A stretch of DNA of 14,786 nt from UBA6987 sp045616945 (GCA_045616945.1 JAZLHR010000099.1:1-14786), one strand, 5' to 3'. Shown: positions 1 to 7,639, counted from the stretch's first letter. The notes: generated from the sequence alone by a model not told the origin. Translations and numbers: made by a program.

Positions 1-53
1 ATTGGATTTGTTTGTCATAGGATTGTACCTCCGTAAAAAGAAATATGGGATGA

Positions 54-134
54 TTTCCCAAGGTAAATCCTACGGCGAAAAGTTTCCCAGAGTAAATCCA
101 ACTTTAATTCCTACTGTGGGATTTACTTTGGGAA
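54..134. repeat. Three-copy 16-bp repeat (two direct, one inverted) forming a long hairpin
   Basis: Two direct copies of TTCCCARRGTAAATCC lie at 55-70 (AG at the variable positions) and 84-99 (GA), start to start 29 bp. A third copy is inverted at 119-134 (GGATTTACTTTGGGAA). Copy 2 and copy 3 pair over all 16 positions with one G-U and a 19-nt loop; copy 1 can pair with copy 3 equally well, so the two pairings exclude each other. A partial extra unit (GGGAATTTAC) follows at 130-139. No clear T-tract follows the hairpin on the + strand, so a classical intrinsic terminator is not supported. It could be the end of an upstream transcript, a multi-site operator, or a remnant of a small mobile element. 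The repeats are directly visible; the role is open. Confidence 0.8.
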
Positions 135-176
135 TTTACTGGTTTTCGGCACGGCCCTTGGCCGCTCCCTTCTGTC

Positions 177-205
177 TTGCAATCCCGCCCGGAATATGCT
201 AGCAT
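177..205 (+). promoter_or_regulatory. Putative promoter of hypFCDE
   Basis: A -35-like TTGCAA (177-182) is separated by 17 bp from a -10-like TAGCAT (200-205). A TG at 197-198 gives an extended -10 (TGC before the hexamer). Each hexamer matches the sigma-A consensus at four of six positions. Transcription would begin near 212, leaving a leader of about 29 nt before the hypF start at 241, which contains the ribosome site GAAAGGAG (224-231). Assigned by pattern only. Confidence 0.4.
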
Positions 206-240
206 TATACGATGGATTTTTGTGAAAGGAGCTGCTTCTC

Positions 241-2559
241 ATGTCCGGAATATCAGCGGAAATACGGGTGACGGGGATCGTGCAGGGAGTCGGATTCCGC
301 CCCTTCATCCATCGTCTGGTGGCCCGGCATTCGCTTTGCGGTACCGTCTGCAACAGTTCGGACGGAGCCCGTCTGGAGCTGGAAGGGGAAGAAGCGGAAA
401 TCGACGCCTTTTTGAAGGAGCTTCCCTCCGAGAAGCCTCCTTTAGCCTATATAGAAAAGATCGAGTGCAGAAAAAGCACCGAATTGAAGCATTTCCGGGA
501 TTTCCGCATCATCGAAAGCCTGACGCTGAAGAAACGGCAGACCCTGCTTTCCCCGGACGTATCGGTCTGCGATGACTGCCGGCGTGAGCTGTTTGATCCG
601 CAGGACCGCCGCTACCGGTATCCGTTCCTGAACTGCACGAACTGCGGTCCGCGCTTTACGATCATCCGCGACATCCCCTACGACCGTCCCGGGACCACCA
701 TGGCGCCTTTTTCCATGTGTCCGGACTGCGCTTCCGAATATCATACGATCACGGACCGCCGCTACCATGCGCAGCCTGTCTGCTGTCCGGCCTGCGGCCC
801 CGAGCTGTTTTTTTACGATAAGGAAGGAAAACTTGTCTCCCGCAGCGGCCCCGAAGGCTACCGTGAGGAACCTCTGCAGGCTGCCCGCAGACTGCTTCTG
901 GAGGGCGGGATCCTGGCGGTCAAAGGTCTCGGCGGGATCCATCTGGCTGCCCGTGCTGACAGTCCTTCGCTCGCGGCCCTTCTGCGGCAGCGCAAAAGGC
1001 GCGGTGCCCGGCCGCTGGCTCTCATGTGCCGCAGCACAGAAGCCGCACGCACGTTCTGCCATGTCAGCGCCGAAGAAGAAACAGAGCTCTGCTCGTTCCG
1101 CCGCCCGATCGTCCTCCTTAAAAAGAAGGACCCGGCTTCTTATTCATATCTCAGCGAAAATGCCTGCCTCGGCATCATGCTTCCCTATACGCCTCTGCAT
1201 GAGCTGCTTCTGGAAGCTCCCGGCCCCGATACACTGATCATGACCAGTGCCAACGCCTCCGAGCTGCCTATGCTCATCCGCAACGAGGAAGCTCTGGAGC
1301 ATCTGAGCGGCATCGCGGACGGATTTTTGCTGAACGACCGGGATATCCACGTCCGATGCGACGATTCCCTGCTGTGGGTCTTCGAAGGAAAGCCCTATCC
1401 GGTACGCCGCTCCCGCGGCTATGTTCCCTTTCCCGTTGCTCTGTCCGGATCCGGCCCCATGCTGCTGGCCTGCGGCGCCGAGCAGAAAGCAAGCTTCTGC
1501 CTCTCACGGAAACAATATGCCTTTCCCAGCCAGCATATGGGCGACCTGAAGAATCTCGAAACGCTGGAGCATTACAGCGAACAGGTCGAACATTTCAAAA
1601 AGCTTTACGATATCGAGCCGCAGGGGATCATCTGCGACGCCCATCCGGATTATCTTTCCACGCGATACGCGGAAGAGACCGCCCGGCGCCGCGGACTGCC
1701 GCTGCTGCGCGTCCAGCACCATCACGCGCATCTGGTCTCCTGCCTGGCGGATAATGCCGCGCAGGGCCCGGCCATCGGGATCATCTGGGACGGCACGGGC
1801 TGGGGCAGCGACGGGACCGTTTGGGGCGGGGAATTCCTGCTGGGCGACGCTTCCGGCTTTGAGCGGGTCGGCTCCATCCGTCCCCTCCTGCTGCCCGGCG
1901 GCGATAAAGCGGCCCGCGAGCTTTGGCGCGCGGGGATATCGCTCCTTCTGGATGCCGGCGAGGATCCCGCGGAATTCTTCCCGCAGGAGCAGTGCCGTCA
2001 GGTCGAAGCCCAGCTGCAGCTGGGGCTGAATGTTCCCGTTACGACCGGCATGGGACGTCTGTTTGATGCGGTTTCTTCCGTATTAGATGTCTGCCGTGAG
2101 GCTTCGTACGAAGGCCGCGGCGCGATCCTGCTCGAAAGCAGGGCTTCCGCAAGCGGCAAAGTATACCCTTACCGGCTGCTTCGGGACGCAGATGCCTCCC
2201 TCCTGCGCGGTACAGCCCCCTCCAGCAGATATATCATCGACGAAAGGCCCGCCGTCCGCGCCATGTGCGGGGACCTGCGCCGCGGCGTTTCCGCCGCAGA
2301 CTGTTCTGCCGCTTTCCACAATATGCTCATCGCCGCAGCGGCGGAGCTTTGCGCCCGGCTGAGCGCGGAGCATCCCTCCCTGCCTGCGGCGCTTTCCGGC
2401 GGCTGCTTCCAGAATATGAGGCTCCTGTCCGGTCTTTCCGAAAAACTGCGGCAGGAAGGCATTCCCGTACTGCATCACAGCCGTGTTTCGGCGAATGATG
2501 AAGGCATCTCTCTCGGTCAGCTGGAGATCGGCAGAAAACAACTGTCCCGACTTTCATAA
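241..2559 (+). CDS. hypF: HypF, carbamoyltransferase for hydrogenase cyanide ligand synthesis
   Basis: HypF uses carbamoyl phosphate and ATP to make carbamoyl-adenylate and passes the carbamoyl group to the C-terminal cysteine of HypE, the first step in making the CN ligands of the NiFe site. The protein has 772 aa, full length for the family. Domains in order: N-terminal acylphosphatase (GIVQGVGFRPF at 12-22); two four-cysteine zinc fingers (C110, C113, C132, C135 and C160, C163, C182, C185); a YrdC-like domain (about 215-395, with TSANASELP at 335-343 and RSRGYVPFP at 390-398); and a C-terminal Kae1-like domain with the metal-binding VQHHHAH at 491-497 and the DGTGWGSDG loop at 517-525. The start has a good ribosome site, GAAAGGAG, 9 nt upstream. 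It is the first gene of a hypF-C-D-E block. Unlike the hydrogenase structural genes, it uses CGG, CGA, AGA and AGG arginine codons freely. Identification is secure. Confidence 0.97.
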   Translation: MSGISAEIRVTGIVQGVGFRPFIHRLVARHSLCGTVCNSSDGARLELEGEEAEIDAFLKELPSEKPPLAYIEKIECRKSTELKHFRDFRIIESLTLKKRQTLLSPDVSVCDDCRRELFDPQDRRYRYPFLNCTNCGPRFTIIRDIPYDRPGTTMAPFSMCPDCASEYHTITDRRYHAQPVCCPACGPELFFYDKEGKLVSRSGPEGYREEPLQAARRLLLEGGILAVKGLGGIHLAARADSPSLAALLRQRKRRGARPLALMCRSTEAARTFCHVSAEEETELCSFRRPIVLLKKKDPASYSYLSENACLGIMLPYTPLHELLLEAPGPDTLIMTSANASELPMLIRNEEALEHLSGIADGFLLNDRDIHVRCDDSLLWVFEGKPYPVRRSRGYVPFPVALSGSGPMLLACGAEQKASFCLSRKQYAFPSQHMGDLKNLETLEHYSEQVEHFKKLYDIEPQGIICDAHPDYLSTRYAEETARRRGLPLLRVQHHHAHLVSCLADNAAQGPAIGIIWDGTGWGSDGTVWGGEFLLGDASGFERVGSIRPLLLPGGDKAARELWRAGISLLLDAGEDPAEFFPQEQCRQVEAQLQLGLNVPVTTGMGRLFDAVSSVLDVCREASYEGRGAILLESRASASGKVYPYRLLRDADASLLRGTAPSSRYIIDERPAVRAMCGDLRRGVSAADCSAAFHNMLIAAAAELCARLSAEHPSLPAALSGGCFQNMRLLSGLSEKLRQEGIPVLHHSRVSANDEGISLGQLEIGRKQLSRLS

Positions 2560-2567
2560 ATCACTGT

Positions 2568-2594
2568 CGGCTGCGCTGTGACAGCGCACAGCCG
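2568..2594 (+). other. Intercistronic RNA hairpin between hypF and hypC
   Basis: The arms CGGCT-GCGCTG (2568-2578) and CAGCGC-AC-AGCCG (2582-2594) form an 11-bp GC-rich stem with a 2-nt bulge and a TGA triloop. It lies 8 nt after the hypF stop and is followed by an A-run that merges into the hypC ribosome site AAGGAG (2601-2606). No T-tract follows, so it is not a terminator for this strand. It may stabilise or mark a processing point in the polycistronic mRNA, or tune hypC translation (inference). Confidence 0.55.
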
Positions 2595-2611
2595 CAAAAA
2601 AAGGAGCTCTT

Positions 2612-2875
2612 ATGTGTCTTGCAGTCCCTCTTCGTTTGATTTCCGTAAACGGCCCGGAAGGGGTCGGCGAACGTGACGGCATCCGTCGGGAAGTACGGCT
2701 GGACTTTCTGGCCGATCCGCAGGTGGGTGATTATGTGATCTGCCATGCCGGCTTTGCGATCGAAAAGCTGGGCCGCGAACAGGCAGAGGAAGATATTGCC
2801 GCCGCCCGCGAAGTGGAAGCCGAGCTGGCCGCTTTATATGCGGCGGCACCGCAGAAAGGAAACGCAGAAGCATGA
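2612..2875 (+). CDS. hypC: HypC, hydrogenase assembly chaperone
   Basis: HypC is a small OB-fold chaperone that forms a complex with HypD, carries the Fe(CN)2CO unit and delivers it to the large-subunit precursor. The protein has 87 aa, typical for HypC/HupF. It starts with MCLAVPLRL; Cys2 is the family's essential residue. VGDYVICHAGFAIEKL in the middle is the conserved core that supports HypD contact. The C-terminal third is helical and rich in Ala and Glu. AAGGAG lies 5 nt upstream of the start. The stop overlaps the hypD start (ATGA), so the two partner proteins are probably translationally coupled. Confidence 0.96.
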   Translation: MCLAVPLRLISVNGPEGVGERDGIRREVRLDFLADPQVGDYVICHAGFAIEKLGREQAEEDIAAAREVEAELAALYAAAPQKGNAEA

Positions 2876-3948
2876 ACGGCGAGGCAAAGCTCAATGTTCC
2901 CGCCGTGCTGGAAGCGCTGCGCAGCCTTCCCCTCGGTGAAGTCAGCCTGATGGAGATCTGCGGCACTCATACCGCTTCGATCGCAAAATCGGGCATCAAA
3001 TCCATGCTGCCCGCCAATATCCGGCTGATCTCCGGGCCCGGCTGCCCGGTCTGCGTTACGCCCGCATCCGCCATAGACAGCTTTCTGGAGCTGTCTTCCC
3101 GGCCGGAGGTCATGATCGCCACCTACGGAGATATGCTGCGTGTTCCCGGCAGTCACCGGGGCGATACGCTGCGGAGCCGGGGCGCGGCAGGCGCATCCGT
3201 CGCCATGGTCTACTCTCCCATGGATGCGCTGCAGCTGGCAAAAGAACATCCCGATAAAGAGATCGTCTTCCTGGGCGTCGGTTTCGAGACCACCGCGCCC
3301 GGTACCGCCGCCGCCGTCAAGGCCGCGGCAGCAGCCGATCTGCGGAATTTTTCCGTGCTTTCTCTTCTGCGCACCTGTCCCCAGGCGCTGCGGGCCCTGA
3401 TCGCGGACCCGAATTTCCGCGTGCAAGGATTTCTTTGTCCCGGTCATGTGGCCGTCATCACCGGTTCGGACGGTTTCCGCTTCCTGCCGGAGGAATACGG
3501 CCTGCCGGCTGTCGTGAGCGGCTTTGAGCCGGAAGATATCCTGCTCTCCGTCTATCTGCTCTGCAGACAGATCGCCGAAAAGGCCCCCCGCATTGAAAAC
3601 ACCTATGGCCGGGCCGTGTCCGTACAGGGGAATCGATTGGCCAGAAATGCCGTATCCGAGGTTTTCGAGCCCTGCGATGCGCTTTGGCGCGGACTGGGCC
3701 TTATTCCCGGCAGCGGTCTCCGGCTGCGCCCTGCCTGGGAGCGGTTCGACGCGGAAAAGCGCTTCGGCTTTCAGCTGCCGGAAGCAGACCTTCCCACCGC
3801 CTGCGCCTGCGGAGATATCATCCGCGGCTATAAATTCCCGGCAGAATGTCCGCTTTTCGGGAAGGTATGCACCCCGGAAGACCCCGTCGGTCCCTGTATG
3901 GTCTCCGGCGAAGGCGCCTGCGCCGCATTTTGGAAATACGGGCAGTAA
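2872..3948 (+). CDS. hypD: HypD, Fe-S scaffold protein for Fe(CN)2CO assembly
   Basis: HypD is the [4Fe-4S] protein on which, with HypC, the iron of the NiFe site receives its CN and CO ligands. The protein has 358 aa, usual for the family. Signature segments are present in order: EICGTHT with C30; GPGCPVCVTP with C58 and C61; GFETTAPGT; CPGHVAVITG; and the C-terminal cysteine-rich region CACGDIIRGYKFPAECP through MVSGEGACAAFW (C311, C313, C326, C333, C342, C350), which holds the cluster ligands. The start codon overlaps the hypC stop. It is followed by hypE after a 37-nt gap. All expected conserved residues that I can recognise are intact. Confidence 0.97.
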   Translation: MNGEAKLNVPAVLEALRSLPLGEVSLMEICGTHTASIAKSGIKSMLPANIRLISGPGCPVCVTPASAIDSFLELSSRPEVMIATYGDMLRVPGSHRGDTLRSRGAAGASVAMVYSPMDALQLAKEHPDKEIVFLGVGFETTAPGTAAAVKAAAAADLRNFSVLSLLRTCPQALRALIADPNFRVQGFLCPGHVAVITGSDGFRFLPEEYGLPAVVSGFEPEDILLSVYLLCRQIAEKAPRIENTYGRAVSVQGNRLARNAVSEVFEPCDALWRGLGLIPGSGLRLRPAWERFDAEKRFGFQLPEADLPTACACGDIIRGYKFPAECPLFGKVCTPEDPVGPCMVSGEGACAAFWKYGQ

Positions 3949-3985
3949 GCCCTTTCATATATCACATTCGGAAGGATGATGCATC

Positions 3986-4987
3986 ATGGACGATATCATT
4001 ACATTGGATTACGGCAGCGGCGGCAGAAAGACCTCCCAGCTCATCGACGAACTGATCGTCCCGCTCTTTTCCAATCCGGCGCTGGAAGCGCTGGGTGACG
4101 GAGCGGTCCTGCCCGGCGCAGACCGGCTCGTATTTTCCACGGACAGCTTTGTCGTGCAGCCCTGCTTTTTCCCGGGAGGCAATATCGGCAAGCTTTCCGT
4201 ATGCGGCACCGTCAACGACGTGGCCATGGCGGGCGGCATCCCGAAATATCTGAGCCTTGCTCTTATTATAGAGGAAGGCTTTTCGCGGGATGCGCTGCAA
4301 AGGCTCCTGACTTCCGTCCGCGATACGGCTGCCGCGGCAGGCGTATCGGTCGTAACGGGCGATACCAAGGTCGTTGAAAAAGGCAGCTGCGACGGGATCT
4401 ACATCAATACCGCGGGCATCGGCGAGCTGGTCTGCCCCGGCCTTTCGCCCGACCGCATCCGTGAAGGTGACTGTGTGCTGATCTCCGGCACGGCAGGCGA
4501 CCACGGCACGGCCGTCATGCTGGCCCGCAACACCCAGCTGGTCCAGGGGGAGCTGCTCTCCGACTGCGCGCCGCTGCATCGGCTGGCCCAGGCCTTATAT
4601 ACGCTCGGTCCGGATCTCCGCGTGCTGCGCGATCCCACCCGCGGCGGCGTCGCCACCACGCTGAACGAATTCACGGAAGGCCGCGATTTCTCGATAGAGA
4701 TCCGGGAAGCCGATATCCCCGTTGCGCCCGGCGTTGCCGGTGCCTGCGATATCCTGGGTCTGGACCCTCTCTACTGCGCCAACGAAGGCAAGCTGCTCGC
4801 GGTCGTTGCCCCCGAGCGTGCGGAAGAAGCGCTGGCTCTGCTGCGCGGTTTTCCGGAAGGGAAAAACGCTGCCGTCATCGGCCGGGTTTCCGCTTCACAC
4901 CCCGGCAAAGTCATCCTGCAGACCGCCTTCGGCGGTTCGCGGGTCCTTACCAAACTGACCGGAGCCCAGCTTCCCCGAATTTGCTAG
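3986..4987 (+). CDS. hypE: HypE, carbamoyl dehydratase
   Basis: HypE takes the carbamoyl group from HypF onto its C-terminal cysteine and dehydrates it with ATP to a thiocyanate, which donates CN to iron on HypC-HypD. The protein has 333 aa and belongs to the PurM/SelD-like fold family. Visible markers are the N-terminal DYGSGG (8-13), STDSFVVQP, the VCGTVNDVAMAGG segment, the RDPTRGGVATTLNE segment, and above all the terminal PRIC with Cys333 as the last residue, the functional acceptor. The start was chosen for the GGAAGGA ribosome site about 9 nt upstream and for the normal N-terminus. It is the last gene of the hypFCDE block. No convincing intrinsic terminator follows, so some read-through into the structural operon is possible. 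Confidence 0.97.
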   Translation: MDDIITLDYGSGGRKTSQLIDELIVPLFSNPALEALGDGAVLPGADRLVFSTDSFVVQPCFFPGGNIGKLSVCGTVNDVAMAGGIPKYLSLALIIEEGFSRDALQRLLTSVRDTAAAAGVSVVTGDTKVVEKGSCDGIYINTAGIGELVCPGLSPDRIREGDCVLISGTAGDHGTAVMLARNTQLVQGELLSDCAPLHRLAQALYTLGPDLRVLRDPTRGGVATTLNEFTEGRDFSIEIREADIPVAPGVAGACDILGLDPLYCANEGKLLAVVAPERAEEALALLRGFPEGKNAAVIGRVSASHPGKVILQTAFGGSRVLTKLTGAQLPRIC

Positions 4988-5026
4988 AAAAAATCACGTA
5001 AAAAAACACATTTTTATCACAAAATC

Positions 5027-5066
5027 GTCTTTTAGACTTTCCAAACCGTTATAAGTATGTTATTCT
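5027..5066 (+). promoter_or_regulatory. Putative promoter and small palindrome ahead of the hydrogenase structural operon
   Basis: A -35-like TTTCCA (5038-5043) lies 17 bp from a -10-like TATTCT (5061-5066); each matches the consensus at four of six positions. Just upstream, GTCTTTTAGAC (5027-5037) is a small perfect inverted repeat with a 3-nt centre that could be an operator half-site pair. The 159-nt gap between hypE (4987) and the next start (5147) is AT-rich at its beginning and is the only sizeable break within the hyp-hydrogenase cluster, which supports a promoter here. Predicted leader length is about 75 nt. Confidence 0.4.
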
Positions 5067-5146
5067 CGTAGATGGTTTATGCGTGGGATTCTGTCCGTCG
5101 CCTGGACCGGTCTGTATATGTTATTATTTTTTGCGCGAGGTGCGGT

Positions 5147-5536
5147 ATGCAGGATTACAAAAAAATCAGTATCACCAAGGACGAAGTTCGTCCGACAGCC
5201 GAGAGAATGCGCAAGGATGGGATTGCCCTGGCTATGATCCACGGATTCCTCAATGACAACAATCTGCCGAACGTCTCTTATGAGTACGAGGTAGGTACCG
5301 GCATTGAGTCCTATACCGTGGACGGCGAAAAGGTACTCCCCACCATCTCCGACATCTACGATAAGGCCGCTGAGTGGCCCGAACGTGAATTGACGGAGCT
5401 GATGGATGTCACCTTTGAGGGTCTGGACACCTCCTTGCGTCTTTTCTTGCCTGAGACCATGTTGGACGGTCAGGGTCAGATCATCGTTACTCCGATGAAG
5501 GAACTGATCGCCAAAGCCCACGGGAAGGAGGAATAA
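5147..5536 (+). CDS. mbhK: NuoC-like (MbhK-type) hydrogenase subunit
   Basis: This is the small NuoC/30-kDa-type subunit that packs against the catalytic large subunit in group 4 hydrogenases and complex I; it carries no cofactor. The protein has 129 aa, within the range of the short hydrogenase versions. The family signature is clear: YEYEVGTGIESYTVDGE followed by ISDIYDKAAEWPERELTEL, then a DVTFEGLD-type segment and RLFLPE. The ATG at 5147 was chosen because GCGAGG lies 6 nt upstream; an in-frame ATG at 5072 lacks a ribosome site and would add 25 residues unlike the family. Its stop is followed after 2 nt by the large-subunit start. In archaeal mbh clusters the equivalent gene also directly precedes mbhL. 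Confidence 0.88.
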   Translation: MQDYKKISITKDEVRPTAERMRKDGIALAMIHGFLNDNNLPNVSYEYEVGTGIESYTVDGEKVLPTISDIYDKAAEWPERELTELMDVTFEGLDTSLRLFLPETMLDGQGQIIVTPMKELIAKAHGKEE

Positions 5537-5538
5537 TC

Positions 5539-6621
5539 ATGAGCTACATCGTACCCATCGGTCCTTACCATCCCGCTTTGGAAGAACCGGTCCATGCCCG
5601 CCTTTATACGGAAGGCGAGACTATCAGCAAGGCAGAGGTTTTCATCGGCTATAACCACCGCGGCATTGAAAAGCTGGCTACGCAGAAGAACTACATCCAG
5701 ACGCTCGTAATGGTCGAGCGTGTGTGCGGCATCTGCTCTCACTCCCATGCTTTCGATTACGCCATGGCTCTGGAAGGCATCGCCAAGATGAATGTTCCGA
5801 AGCGTGCGCAGTACATCCGTGTCATCATCGCCGAGCTGGAGCGTCTGCACTCCCACTATCTGTGGCTGGGCATCGCGCTGCATCTGGTCGGCCATGACAG
5901 CCTGTTCATGCACACCTGGGATGACCGTGAAGCCATCATGGACATTCTGGAGGAGCTGTCCGGCAACCGTGTCAACTACGGTATGATCACCATCGGCGGT
6001 GTTCGCCGTGACATCACCAAAGAGCAGGCTGAGCGCGTTCTTGCCATGCTGGATAAGATCGAACAGTCCATGTGCGCGATCCGCGACATCCTTCTGGCCG
6101 AAACATCCGTTGCCCTCCGTACGCAGGGCGTCGGTGTCCTGACGAAGGAAGATGCCATCAAGATGTGCGCCGTCGGCCCTCACGCACGTGCTTCGGGTGT
6201 TCCCGTAGACGTCCGCAAGGATGCCCCTTACAGCAGCTACGACGATTTCGATTTCGACATCGCCGTCTATGACAGCTGCGACGTATTCTCCCGCGTGGTC
6301 GTCCGCGTATTGGAGAACTTCGAAAGCATCAAGATCATCCGTCAGGCCCTGGAAGGTCTTCCCGCCGGTCCCATCAATCTGGGCACCCGCATTCCGAAGA
6401 TCCCTGCCGGCGAATACATGTGCCGTCATGAAGCCCCCCGCGGCCAGCTGTGCTACAAGGTCGTTTCCGACGGCGGCGAATTCAATAAGCGCGTGTCCAT
6501 CCACGTGCCCACCTTCAAGAACGCTCCGACCGTGCCCGTCATGCTCAAGGATAATTCCGTGGCAGATGCCGGCCTGATCGTAGCCAGTATCGATCCCTGC
6601 TTCTCCTGCATGGACCGCTGA
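5539..6621 (+). CDS. mbhL: Group 4 [NiFe]-hydrogenase large (catalytic) subunit
   Basis: This is the subunit that binds the NiFe(CN)2CO site and reduces protons to H2. It has 360 aa and a NuoD-like fold. The N-terminal PIGPYHPALEEP (6-17) is typical of group 4 enzymes. The first nickel motif is RVCGIC with C63 and C66; the second is DPCFSC with C354 and C357, so all four ligands are present. EAPRG with R301 is the conserved arginine near the active site. The reading frame ends at DPCFSCMDR with R360 the last residue, so there is no C-terminal extension of the kind removed by HycI/HybD-type endopeptidases. All arginine codons are CGT or CGC and isoleucine is nearly all ATC, suggesting high expression. 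A GGAGG ribosome site lies just upstream. Homologues without the CxxC pairs (Nuo, Mbs, Ehr) are excluded. Confidence 0.95.
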   Translation: MSYIVPIGPYHPALEEPVHARLYTEGETISKAEVFIGYNHRGIEKLATQKNYIQTLVMVERVCGICSHSHAFDYAMALEGIAKMNVPKRAQYIRVIIAELERLHSHYLWLGIALHLVGHDSLFMHTWDDREAIMDILEELSGNRVNYGMITIGGVRRDITKEQAERVLAMLDKIEQSMCAIRDILLAETSVALRTQGVGVLTKEDAIKMCAVGPHARASGVPVDVRKDAPYSSYDDFDFDIAVYDSCDVFSRVVVRVLENFESIKIIRQALEGLPAGPINLGTRIPKIPAGEYMCRHEAPRGQLCYKVVSDGGEFNKRVSIHVPTFKNAPTVPVMLKDNSVADAGLIVASIDPCFSCMDR

Positions 6622-6629
6622 GTTCTGCC

Positions 6630-6971
6630 ATGCATGAATTAGCGATCACGGAAGGCATCCTGGAGGCGGCGGTCCCCGCTGCCGAAAAGGCCGGTGCCAA
6701 AAAGATCCTGGAGATCCGTCTGAAGATAGGCGAGCTGTCGGGCGTCATGCCCTCCTGCATCGAGGAATACCTGAACATCATCGCGAAGGGTTCCATTGCG
6801 GAAGGCGCGAAGCTCACGGTGGAGACCATTCCGATCCGTATCCGCTGCCGCGGCTGCGGTGCCAAAAACACCATCGGACGGAAGAAGATCTTCTGCCCCG
6901 CCTGCGGCGGAACGGATATTCAGATCATCGCCGGCCGGGAGTATTTCGTAGACAGTCTGGAGGTCGAGTAA
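6630..6971 (+). CDS. hypA: HypA, nickel-insertion metallochaperone
   Basis: HypA receives nickel and, with HypB, loads it into the large subunit after the iron moiety is in place. The protein has 113 aa, as usual. The start is fixed by MHE, where His2 with the N-terminus is the nickel site. The zinc site is formed by C73, C76 (CRGC) and C89, C92 (CPAC). The start is 8 nt after the large-subunit stop and has no strong ribosome site, so translation probably depends on coupling to the upstream gene. It directly follows the gene for its target protein. The stop overlaps the hypB start (TAATG). Confidence 0.96.
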   Translation: MHELAITEGILEAAVPAAEKAGAKKILEIRLKIGELSGVMPSCIEEYLNIIAKGSIAEGAKLTVETIPIRIRCRGCGAKNTIGRKKIFCPACGGTDIQIIAGREYFVDSLEVE

Positions 6972-7627
6972 TGAAGGTTGAAGTCGTAAAGCAGATTCTT
7001 GCCTGGAATGAGGACGTCAGTGCCTCCGTCAAGAAGCTGCTTGCTGAAAAAAAGGTTTGCCTGGTCAATGTCATGGGTTCGCCCGGCGCAGGCAAGACAA
7101 GCCTCATCACGGCGATCATCAAACAGCTCGGCGAACGTTTCCGCATCGGTGTCATTGAAGGCGATATCGCCGGACAGATCGACGCGGATAAGATCGCGGC
7201 CATGGGCATCCCCGCCGTACAGCTGCAAACTGACGGCGCCTGCCATATCGAGGCCATGTCCATCGAACACATTCTTCCGATGTTCGATCTGGATGCGCTG
7301 GATGTGATCTTCGTGGAAAATATCGGCAATCTCGTCTGTCCCGCCGAATTCAATATCGGCGAAGACTTCCGGGTTGCCATCCTGAGCGTCCCCGAGGGCG
7401 ATGACAAGGTCGAGAAATATCCTCTCATGTTCGCCACTACCGATGCTCTCGTCATCAACAAGTACGACATGCTGCCTTACTTTGAGTTTGATGACAAACG
7501 TGTAGAACGTAATGCCGAAGATCTGAACGGCCGCGCACAGGTATATCGGGTTTCCACCCGTACCGGTGAGGGCCTTCCGAAGTTTCTCGGCTGGCTGATG
7601 GAAAAGATCAGCCAAAAAATACAATAA
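6971..7627 (+). CDS. hypB: HypB, GTPase for nickel insertion
   Basis: HypB is a SIMIBI-class GTPase that works with HypA to deliver nickel to the hydrogenase large subunit. The protein has 218 aa. Motifs: Walker A GSPGAGKT (36-43), EGDIAGQIDADKI in the switch region, the metal-site pair C91-H92 in DGACHIEA, ENIGNLVCPAEF (116-127), and the guanine-specificity motif NKYD (163-166). There is no N-terminal histidine-rich stretch, so nickel storage by this protein is unlikely and only the G-domain metal site should operate. The start codon overlaps the hypA stop. A perfect AAGGAGG overlaps and follows its own stop and serves the next gene. Confidence 0.97.
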   Translation: MKVEVVKQILAWNEDVSASVKKLLAEKKVCLVNVMGSPGAGKTSLITAIIKQLGERFRIGVIEGDIAGQIDADKIAAMGIPAVQLQTDGACHIEAMSIEHILPMFDLDALDVIFVENIGNLVCPAEFNIGEDFRVAILSVPEGDDKVEKYPLMFATTDALVINKYDMLPYFEFDDKRVERNAEDLNGRAQVYRVSTRTGEGLPKFLGWLMEKISQKIQ

Positions 7628-7639
7628 GGAGGTAGTACT

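Noticed and set aside
54..134. CRISPR array
   Set aside because: There are only three short copies, one of them inverted, with uneven spacing, and no cas genes.
2..202. A 66-codon plus-strand open frame at the window start
   Set aside because: It runs through the repeat hairpin and the likely hypF promoter, has no ribosome site in view and no recognisable content.
4988..5037. Intrinsic terminator or Rex/FNR-type operator after hypE
   Set aside because: Only weak A/T pairing is possible and the two ATCAC copies are direct, not inverted, so neither a terminator nor a palindromic redox-regulator site is supported.
5072..5146. An N-terminal extension of the NuoC-like gene from the upstream ATG
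   Set aside because: There is no ribosome site before 5072, the 25 added residues do not resemble the family, and GCGAGG is well placed for 5147.
5476..6504. A 342-codon minus-strand open frame opposite the large subunit
   Set aside because: It lies antisense to a gene with clear catalytic motifs and shows no plausible start context or domain.
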